A stretch of 11,463 nucleotides of DNA from Alphaproteobacteria bacterium (GTDB taxonomy: Bacteria > Pseudomonadota > Alphaproteobacteria > CACIAM-22H2), in contig VGEI01000082.1 in assembly GCA_016869415.1 (NCBI GenBank), positions 1 to 11,463 on the forward strand, in the 5' to 3' direction. Position numbers and translations under genes: made by a program. Within the stretch, counting starts at the first letter, position 1, and the number at the start of each line of letters is the position of its first letter. Shown one piece after another: positions 6,602 to 11,463 of the stretch. The notes under the pieces were generated by a model. The model had not been told where the DNA came from. It was given only the letters and a program-made list of their open reading frames with translations, and did no database searches.

Positions 6602-7528
6602 ACCGTCACACGCGATCCCATTCGCGGCCAACCTAACCACAGCCCCGGGGCAAGTAAATCCGGGGAAACCCCAGGCCTGGCGGCGGGCCTGTACATCGTC
6701 GCGACCCCGATCGGCAATCTCGGCGACATCACGCGGCGGGCTGTCTCTCTTCTCGGCCAGGTCGACATCCTCGCCGCCGAGGACACGCGCAGCGCGCGGC
6801 GCCTGTGCGCCGCCCTGGGTCTCGCCACCCCGCGCCTCGTCCGCTACGACGATCACGCCGACCAGGCGGATCGCGACCGCCTGATTCAAGCAGTCAAACA
6901 AGGCAAGAGCGTGGCGCTGATCTCGGATGCCGGCATGCCGCTGGTGGCCGATCCGGGCCTCAAGCTGGTGCAGGCGGCGCAGCAGGCCGGAATCCCGGTG
7001 ACCGCCCTGCCCGGTCCCTCGGCGGCGTTGACTGCGCTGGCCCTCTCGGGTCTGCCCTCCGACCGCTTTCTGTTCGCCGGCTTCCTGCCGGCCAAGGCCG
7101 GCGCACGCCGGCGAGCGCTGGCCGAACTCGCCGCGGTACCTGCGACCCTGATCCTCTTCGAGACCGGCCCGCGCCTGGGCGCCAGTCTTGCCGCCATGCA
7201 CGAGACGCTCGGAGCCCGTCCGGCCGCCGTGTGCCGCGAGCTCACCAAGCTGTTCGAGGAGGTGCGCCGCGGCAGCCTGGCCGAGCTTGCCGCCGCCTAT
7301 GCCGAAGCCGACGCGCCGAGGGGTGAGATCGTCGTGGTCATCGGCCCTCCCACAGAAGCGGCCCCCGCCGCTGCCGAGGACATCGACACCCGGCTGAGCG
7401 CCGCACTCGCGACCATGTCCCTGCGCGATGCCGTAACTGCCGTCGCCGCGACCACCGGGCGCCAACGCCGCGAGATCTATGCCCGGGCGCTGGCACTCGA
7501 TCACCAGCACCGGGGCGGCAAGCCGTGA
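6599..7528 (+). CDS. rsmI: 16S rRNA (cytidine1402-2'-O)-methyltransferase RsmI
   Basis: RsmI 2'-O-methylates C1402 in the decoding centre of 16S rRNA using S-adenosylmethionine. The 309-residue product shows the tetrapyrrole-methylase-like fold. LYIVATPIGNLGDITRR (31-47) is the family signature. AEDTRSARRLC (60-70), LISDAGMPLVADPG (107-120), VTALPGPSAALTAL (134-147) and FLFAGFLP (157-164) follow. The tail (residues about 255-300, LRDAVTAVAATTGRQRREIY) resembles the C-terminal helical domain of the family. GTG 6599 is the only usable start in frame: there is no ATG, GTG or TTG between it and the conserved core, and upstream codons also offer none nearby. The roughly 29-residue leader before the core is Pro/Gly-rich and slightly long. 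It overlaps yraN by 4 bp (GTGA), which indicates translational coupling. Confidence 0.95.
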   Translation: MTVTRDPIRGQPNHSPGASKSGETPGLAAGLYIVATPIGNLGDITRRAVSLLGQVDILAAEDTRSARRLCAALGLATPRLVRYDDHADQADRDRLIQAVKQGKSVALISDAGMPLVADPGLKLVQAAQQAGIPVTALPGPSAALTALALSGLPSDRFLFAGFLPAKAGARRRALAELAAVPATLILFETGPRLGASLAAMHETLGARPAAVCRELTKLFEEVRRGSLAELAAAYAEADAPRGEIVVVIGPPTEAAPAAAEDIDTRLSAALATMSLRDAVTAVAATTGRQRREIYARALALDHQHRGGKP

Positions 7529-7905
7529 AGCCGTCACCCGCCCCGGCCCGGCAGGTAGCCGAGCGGGCGGGCCGCTGGGCCGAACGGCTGGCCGCCTGGC
7601 GGCTGCTGTTGAGCGGCTACCGGGTCGTCGCACGTAACTACCGCTCGCCGGCCGGCGAGATCGACCTCGTGGTACGCCGCGGCCGGACCCTGGTCTTTGT
7701 CGAGGTCAAGGCCCGCGCCAGGCTCGCCGAGGCCGCCGAGGCGATCCGCGCCAACCAGCGGCGCCGTATCCGCAACGCCGCCGCAGCCTTCCTGGCCCGC
7801 CATCCCGATCTGAATAGCCTCGATCTGCGCTTCGACGCCGTCCTGGTGGCGCCGGGCCGGCTGCCCCGCCACTTACCGGACGCTTGGCGCGACTCGGATT
7901 CCTAG
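7525..7905 (+). CDS. yraN: YraN family protein (UPF0102), predicted nuclease fold
   Basis: A 126-residue member of UPF0102, whose biochemical role is not settled. The family has the restriction-endonuclease-like core. Here GEIDLV (44-49) and FVEVKAR (58-64) supply the PD-(D/E)xK-type residues Asp47, Glu60 and Lys62, with a helical N-terminus containing GRWAERLAAWRLL. The catalytic-type residues are all present, so nuclease activity is possible but inferred. Start GTG 7525 overlaps the rsmI TGA (7526-7528), and the ribosome site is weak, as expected for a coupled gene. Length is typical for the family. The rsmI-yraN order is widely conserved in Proteobacteria. Confidence 0.92.
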   Translation: MKPSPAPARQVAERAGRWAERLAAWRLLLSGYRVVARNYRSPAGEIDLVVRRGRTLVFVEVKARARLAEAAEAIRANQRRRIRNAAAAFLARHPDLNSLDLRFDAVLVAPGRLPRHLPDAWRDSDS

Positions 7906-7961
7906 ACTAGATAAGGCTCCGGCGTCGGGGGGTCATGCCGAACCACGTCGGGAGTCCGTCC

Positions 7962-8588
7962 ATGGGCAGGAATCGCTTTCATCGTTTGCGCGGACCGGGC
8001 CTGCTGCTGCTCGCCGGTCTGGCGCTGCCGGGCTGTGTCGAAACCGCGATCGGCGCCGGCGCTGCCGTTGGCACCACCGCCATGCAGGAGCGCGGGGTCA
8101 AGGGTGCTGCGAACGACACCGCAATCCGCGCCGAGATCAACCATTACTGGCTCAATCAGGATCACCGGCTGTTCATCGACCTGAATCTGCAGGTCTATGA
8201 GGGTCGGGCACTCATCTCAGGCGCGGTCAAGGACGCGCAAGTGCGCGCCGATGCCATACAGCTTGCCTGGAAGGCCAAAGGTGTACGCGAGGTGATCAAC
8301 GAGGTCGAAGTACTTCCCCAGGGTACGGGTGTCGTCGACTACGCGCGCGATACGGCGATCTCGACGGAGCTCAAGGGGCGGCTGCTCTTCGCCAAGGAGA
8401 TCAACTCGGTCAACTACTCGGTCGAGGTGGTGAACGGTTCGGTCTACCTGCTGGGTGTGGCGCAAAGTCCGGCCGAACTCGATCGCGTGCTCAGCATCGC
8501 CCGCAACATCGGCAACGTGAAACGCGTGGTGACGCATATCCTGATGAAGGACGATCCGCGCCGCTTCCGCGATCCGCCCCCGGCCTGA
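7962..8588 (+). CDS. two-BON-domain lipoprotein, DolP (YraP)-like
   Basis: DolP-type proteins are outer-membrane lipoproteins with two BON domains that bind anionic phospholipid and support envelope integrity. This 208-residue product has a basic, hydrophobic signal peptide ending in ALPGC (lipidated Cys25). A short Gly/Ala-rich segment (26-45) follows, then BON1 at about 54-118 (ending GVREVINEVEV) and BON2 at about 128-196 (NGSVYLLGVAQSPAELDRVL, NVKRVVTHILM), and an Arg/Pro-rich tail. I chose ATG 7962 because GGAG (7951-7954) lies 7 nt upstream. The ATG at 7935 would add nine residues in front of the signal peptide. The gene starts 56 bp after yraN. The link to rsmI, yraN and an LpoA-like gene matches the E. 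coli yraL-yraP region, except that diaA is absent. Confidence 0.88.
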   Translation: MGRNRFHRLRGPGLLLLAGLALPGCVETAIGAGAAVGTTAMQERGVKGAANDTAIRAEINHYWLNQDHRLFIDLNLQVYEGRALISGAVKDAQVRADAIQLAWKAKGVREVINEVEVLPQGTGVVDYARDTAISTELKGRLLFAKEINSVNYSVEVVNGSVYLLGVAQSPAELDRVLSIARNIGNVKRVVTHILMKDDPRRFRDPPPA

Positions 8589-8602
8589 CCGGTCGCCTTG
8601 CC

Positions 8603-9433
8603 ATGACACCAAGCGAGGCCGAGGCCGCCTTGCGCGCCGTCGGCACGACTGCCGACGAGGCCATCGACATCGCCGCCGCCGCGCTGGCGTTTGCGGTGCT
8701 TGACCGGCCCGAAGCCGGCGCGGTCCGCTACGAAGAGCATCTGCGCCTCCTGGCGGAGGCCGTCGCGACCGAAACCGCCGGACACGCAAACTGGGTGGAG
8801 CGGCAGGCCGCCTCCCTGCGCGCCGTGCTGGTCGACAGCCACGGTTATGATGGGGACCGCGAGACCTACGACGATCTGCGCAACGCCGATCTCTCGCAGG
8901 TCATCGACCGCCGCCGCGGCCTGCCGGTCGCCCTTGCCATTCTCTGGCTGCACACGGGCCGCGCCCAGGGCTGGACGATGGCCGGCCTGAATTTCCCAGG
9001 CCATTTCTTGATCCGGCTCGACGGACCGGGCGAGAGCCTTATCCTCGATCCGTTCAATGCCGGGCGGACCATCGGCACGCCGGAGCTGCGCGCATTGCTT
9101 AAATCCTTCGCCGGTGAGAAGGCCGCGTTGGAGCCCGAGCACGTCGCGCCGCTATCGAACCGGGCTACGCTCCTGCGGCTGCAGAACAACATCAAGATCC
9201 GCCTGCTCAACGCCGAGGAGCCAGCCAAGGCCCTGCCGGTGATCGAGCGCATGCTGCTGATCGCCCCCGGGGACGCGGTGCTGTGGCGCGAGGCCGGGTT
9301 GGTGCACCGGCGCCTGGAGAATCTCCGTTCGGCCATTCGCTGTCTTGAGACTGCTCATGGTCTTGCGGAAGCGCCCGCCGCACGGCACCGTATCGCCGCC
9401 GAGATCGCCGCGCTGCGCGGCACGCTCAACTAG
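8603..9433 (+). CDS. SirB1 family protein (transglutaminase-like fold plus TPR-like tail)
   Basis: A 276-residue member of the SirB1/YchA family, which has a Transglut_core2 domain and a C-terminal TPR-like region. The function of the family is not firmly known. The core carries LRNADLSQVIDRRRGLPVAL (92-111), GLNFPGHFLIRL (128-139) and ILDPFNAG (147-154), placing His134 and Asp149 where a transglutaminase-type triad would be. The only Cys in the protein is Cys247 in the tail, so the nucleophilic Cys is missing and papain-like catalysis is unlikely. Residues about 185-255 form paired helices (LRLQNNIKIRLLNAEEPAKA, AIRCLETAHGLAEA), TPR-like. It starts 14 bp after the DolP-like gene and ends 13 bp before gshB, probably in one transcript. 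The ribosome site is weak. Confidence 0.88.
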   Translation: MTPSEAEAALRAVGTTADEAIDIAAAALAFAVLDRPEAGAVRYEEHLRLLAEAVATETAGHANWVERQAASLRAVLVDSHGYDGDRETYDDLRNADLSQVIDRRRGLPVALAILWLHTGRAQGWTMAGLNFPGHFLIRLDGPGESLILDPFNAGRTIGTPELRALLKSFAGEKAALEPEHVAPLSNRATLLRLQNNIKIRLLNAEEPAKALPVIERMLLIAPGDAVLWREAGLVHRRLENLRSAIRCLETAHGLAEAPAARHRIAAEIAALRGTLN

Positions 9434-9446
9434 TCCGGTACGATCT

Positions 9447-10412
9447 ATGTCCTTGTCTGTTGCGATCCAGATGGATCCGATCGAGCGCATCGACATCGAT
9501 GTCGACTCGACCTTCGCGCTGGCGCTCGAGGCGCAGAAGCGCGGCCACGCGCTCTGGCACTACCTGGTGCGTGACCTGACCTTCGCCCACGGCAAGGTGC
9601 GTGCCCAGGCGCGGCGCCTGAGCGTGCGGCGTGAGAAGTGCAATCACTTTACTCTGGGGCCGGTCGAGGCCGTCGATCTCAGGGCCATGGACGTCGTCCT
9701 GATGCGTCAGGATCCGCCGTTCGACATGGCCTACATCACGGCCACGCACGTGCTGGAGCACATCCATCCCGCGACCCTGGTGGTCAACGATCCGGCCGAG
9801 GTACGCAATGCGCCGGAAAAACTGTTCGTCACTCATTTTCCCGAGTTGATGCCGCCGACGCTGATCGCCTCCGACCGGCAGGAGATCGACGCCTTCCGCG
9901 CCGAGCACAAGGACATCATCGTCAAGCCGCTGTTCGGCAACGGCGGAGCGGGCGTCTTCCACGTGACCCCGGACGACGAGAATCTCGGCTCGCTACTCGA
10001 AATGTTCACCAGCATGAGCCGCGAGCCGGTGATCGTGCAGCGCTACCTGCCGGAGGTGCGCCAGGGCGACAAGCGCATCATCCTGGTCGACGGCAAGGCG
10101 GTGGGTGGCATCATGCGCGTGCCGGCCAGGGGCGAGGCGCGCGCCAACCTGCATGTCGGCGGCACCGCGGTGAAATCGACGCTCACCAGACGCGAGCAGG
10201 AGATCTGCGTGGCCATCGGGCCGGAACTCGCCCGGCGCGGCATGATCTTCGTCGGCATCGACGTGATTGGCGACTACCTCACCGAAATCAACGTCACCTC
10301 GCCCACCGGCATCCAGCAGATCGACCGCTTCGACGGTATCAACATATCGGCGCAGATCTGGGATGCGATAGAAGCCAGGCGCCAGGGCCAGGCGACTGCT
10401 ACCCGTCGCTGA
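9447..10412 (+). CDS. gshB: glutathione synthetase
   Basis: GshB joins gamma-glutamylcysteine and glycine with ATP to make glutathione, the second step of the pathway, in the cytoplasm. The 321-residue product is full length. The N-terminal prokaryotic GSH-synthetase domain has VAIQMDPIERIDIDVDSTFA (5-24), LMRQDPPFDMAYITATHVLE (85-104) and VNDPAEVRNAPEKLF (113-127). The ATP-grasp part has IIVKPLFGNGGAGVF (157-171), PVIVQRYLPE (194-203), GDKRIILVDG (207-216), GGIMRVPARGEARANLHVGG (220-239) and YLTEINVTSPTGIQQID (277-293). Start ATG 9447 gives the usual N-terminus. The frame is open upstream through the SirB1 gene without coding meaning. The ribosome site is poor, so coupling to the preceding gene is likely. 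The partner gshA is not in the window. It converges on the extensin-like gene with only 3 bp between stop codons. Confidence 0.97.
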   Translation: MSLSVAIQMDPIERIDIDVDSTFALALEAQKRGHALWHYLVRDLTFAHGKVRAQARRLSVRREKCNHFTLGPVEAVDLRAMDVVLMRQDPPFDMAYITATHVLEHIHPATLVVNDPAEVRNAPEKLFVTHFPELMPPTLIASDRQEIDAFRAEHKDIIVKPLFGNGGAGVFHVTPDDENLGSLLEMFTSMSREPVIVQRYLPEVRQGDKRIILVDGKAVGGIMRVPARGEARANLHVGGTAVKSTLTRREQEICVAIGPELARRGMIFVGIDVIGDYLTEINVTSPTGIQQIDRFDGINISAQIWDAIEARRQGQATATRR

Positions 10413-10415
10413 GGT

Positions 10416-11060
10416 TCACGCCCCGCAATGCGGGCGCGGGCCTATGTCGACATGGAAGTGGTCGTGATGCTCGCTGTCGCTGCGCGGCGTGAGCACGACG
10501 CTGAACACCTCGCAAGCACCTTTGGCCACTTCCTGGAGGAAGCGGGAGCGCGCCCCGGCATTCGTCCAGTGCTCCTTGACGCTGATGCGGATACCTCCGT
10601 CGAGCTCGAAGCCGCCGATATCGAGCGCCTGGCCTCGGGCGTGCTCCGACAGACGCCTGGTGCCGCGGATGTTGCGGCAATCGTAGGCGCCGAAATGATT
10701 GATCTGCACCAGATTACGGCGGAAATGCTTCTGTGCCGCCGGCTGCACCACGCGTGTCTCGAAATCGTGGAGCGCCAGGGCCAGCGGACAGCCCAGGGTT
10801 GCCGCCTTGTCGAGCGCCACCGAGGAGCGGGTCAGGCTGACCCCGTTGGTCAGCCGGCAACCATTGGCCGAGACCCGCTCGGCGACCATCTCGAACACCG
10901 CGCCGCGCCGACCGAGCTCGTCCAGGCATTGCAGCCCTTGCGGCTGGCGCACGGTTTGCGGTGGCGGGCTCGGCGGCGCCACGATGCGCGGCGCGCAAGC
11001 CGCCAGCGCGGCAGCGAGAAGCCCGCCGGCCAGCCCGAGGTGGAAGCGTAAAGAAGGCAT
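10416..11060 (-). CDS. extensin-like lipoprotein with M15-type zinc peptidase motif
   Basis: A 214-residue protein of the bacterial extensin-like_C family, which is related in fold to the D-Ala-D-Ala carboxypeptidase (M15) group. The signal peptide ends in the lipobox LAAC (lipidated Cys22) and a short Pro-rich linker follows. The M15-type site is complete: SEHARGQALDI (138-148) gives His140 and Asp147, and SEHHDHFHVD (196-205) gives the third His (201 or 203). Six Cys beyond the lipid-bearing one (45, 68, 91, 128, 183, 212) suggest three disulfides in the periplasm. A peptidoglycan-cleaving role is inferred and not shown for this family. Start ATG 11060 gives a standard lipoprotein signal. 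The in-frame extension up to 11222 crosses the promoter below and is not coding. The ribosome site is weak. The similarity to plant extensin is nominal. Confidence 0.88.
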   Translation of the reverse strand: MPSLRFHLGLAGGLLAAALAACAPRIVAPPSPPPQTVRQPQGLQCLDELGRRGAVFEMVAERVSANGCRLTNGVSLTRSSVALDKAATLGCPLALALHDFETRVVQPAAQKHFRRNLVQINHFGAYDCRNIRGTRRLSEHARGQALDIGGFELDGGIRISVKEHWTNAGARSRFLQEVAKGACEVFSVVLTPRSDSEHHDHFHVDIGPRPHCGA

Positions 11061-11105
11061 GACGGTGTCGCGTCGGTGAATCGCGACTCGGATGCGTCGG
11101 GCGGA

Positions 11106-11134
11106 ACTATACGAAAGTGATGCGGGGCTGTGAA
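11106..11134 (-). promoter_or_regulatory. sigma70-type promoter of the extensin-like gene
   Basis: On the minus strand TTCACA (11129-11134) and TATAGT (11106-11111) are separated by exactly 17 bp. Each box matches five of six consensus bases. Transcription would start near 11099, giving about a 39-nt leader to ATG 11060. The boxes stand out from very GC-rich surroundings, which supports function. Confidence 0.65.
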
Positions 11135-11166
11135 TCGGTGCTGGAATCGGCCGGCGGGCCCATAGC

Positions 11167-11207
11167 TTGACCCCCACGCGGTGGCGGACCCATACTGCCG
11201 CGATAAT
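11167..11207 (+). promoter_or_regulatory. promoter region of the flavin monooxygenase gene
   Basis: TTGACC (11167-11172) and CATACT (11191-11196) are spaced 18 bp apart and match five and four of six consensus bases. A second -10-like box, GATAAT (11202-11207, five of six), has no good -35 at normal distance. Either choice puts the transcription start at about 11203-11214, at or just before the palindrome at 11211-11222. The promoter is divergent from that of the extensin-like gene, with 32 bp between the -35 boxes. Confidence 0.55.
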
Positions 11208-11210
11208 TAC

Positions 11211-11222
11211 TTGCATATGCAA
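11211..11222. promoter_or_regulatory. perfect 12-bp palindrome, candidate operator
   Basis: TTGCATATGCAA is a perfect two-fold palindrome in a locally AT-rich patch. The flanks extend the symmetry imperfectly by two further pairs (11208/11225 and 11209/11224) after one mismatch. It lies immediately downstream of the predicted -10 boxes and 6 bp before the GGAGG ribosome site, so a bound protein would block initiation. The TTGC-N4-GCAA form and size are like operators of MarR-family repressors, but no regulator gene is in the window and the family is a guess. Confidence 0.5.
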
Positions 11223-11239
11223 ATATATGGAGGCTCGCC

Positions 11240-11463
11240 ATGAAGTTCGGTTACTTCACCCTCAGCGACAACCGTTACCCCAGCAACAAACGTACGCCCG
11301 AGCAATTCGTACGGGAGATCTACAACCAGGCCCTGCGTGCCGAAAAGATCGGCCTCAACTCCGCCTGGATCGGCGAGCATCATTTCAACCTGCTTGGCGT
11401 CAATGCCTGCCCGAATATCCTGCTGGCCAAGCTGGCGGGGGCCACCAGCCGCATCCGGCTCGC
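11240..11463 (+). CDS. luciferase-like (LLM class) flavin-dependent oxidoreductase, 5' part
   Basis: The gene runs off the right edge. The 74 complete codons begin MKFGYFTLSDNRYPSNK and continue with EQFVREIYNQALRAEKIGLN, then AWIGEHHF and NILLAKLAGATSRIRL. This is the N-terminal part of the bacterial-luciferase TIM-barrel: first strand, helix with the AE..G pattern, the WxGEHHF strand, and the LAxxTxxIRL strand. Such enzymes use reduced flavin (FMN or F420), usually to oxidise small organic or sulfur compounds. The substrate cannot be told from this fragment. ATG 11240 is preceded by GGAGG (11229-11233) at 6-nt spacing, the best ribosome site in the window. It has its own promoter and a palindromic operator candidate, so it is probably regulated independently of its divergent neighbour. 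Confidence 0.9.
   Translation, partial: MKFGYFTLSDNRYPSNKRTPEQFVREIYNQALRAEKIGLNSAWIGEHHFNLLGVNACPNILLAKLAGATSRIRL

Noticed and set aside
10422..10434. CCCGC-AAT-GCGGG hairpin near the end of the extensin-like gene
   Set aside because: Only a 5-bp stem, inside coding sequence and without a T tract, so not supported as a terminator.
11174..11184. CCAC-GCG-GTGG inverted repeat in the monooxygenase promoter spacer
   Set aside because: Four-base arms in GC-rich sequence are expected by chance; weaker than the TTGCATATGCAA palindrome.
11061..11222. Upstream extension of the extensin-like protein to 11222
   Set aside because: It would run through two promoters and bury the lipoprotein signal peptide, which starts cleanly at ATG 11060.

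Overview
The window looks like ordinary chromosome of a high-GC Alphaproteobacterium, probably Rhodospirillales-like. The coding part is roughly 70% GC by eye. The hrcA-grpE pair faces away from rph-rdgB-hemW, and the lpoA / rsmI-yraN / gshB cluster is typical of the class. Species-level placement cannot be made from the sequence alone. Almost every gene is a recognisable housekeeping or envelope gene, and I see no mobile element, CRISPR array, rRNA or tRNA.

Layout. Positions 1-265 are AT-richer (about 46% GC over 1-240 by hand count) and hold no gene I can name. They lead into a 163-residue protein of unknown function (266-757) with an Ala/Lys/Glu coiled coil, closed by a good Rho-independent terminator. 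Then come grpE and hrcA (minus strand, heat-shock co-chaperone and heat-shock repressor). Divergent from them is rph-rdgB-hemW (RNase PH, non-canonical purine NTP pyrophosphatase, haem-binding radical-SAM protein), tightly packed with overlapping or near-overlapping ends. Convergent to hemW is an LpoA-like lipoprotein (minus strand). Its start codon lies only 12 bp from that of the divergent rsmI, which overlaps yraN by 4 bp. A two-BON-domain DolP-like lipoprotein, a SirB1-family protein and gshB follow on the plus strand. gshB converges, with 3 bp between stop codons, on an extensin-like lipoprotein that has M15-type zinc ligands. The window ends inside a luciferase-like flavin monooxygenase gene, which has its own promoter and a perfect 12-bp palindrome just upstream.

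How the genes fit together. Protein homeostasis (HrcA, GrpE), RNA and nucleotide-pool quality control (RNase PH, RdgB, RsmI) and redox/haem (GshB, HemW) sit beside an envelope group of three predicted lipoproteins: LpoA-like, DolP-like and M15-like. The rsmI / lpoA / yraN / dolP association matches the E. coli yraL-yraM-yraN-diaA-yraP region, so this part is a conserved neighbourhood with lineage-specific rearrangement.

I did not find a convincing new system. The points most worth a second look are the interlocked lpoA/rsmI start region, the palindromic operator in front of the flavin monooxygenase, the unassigned protein and GC-poor leader at the left end, and the probable zinc-peptidase identity of the extensin-like lipoprotein.
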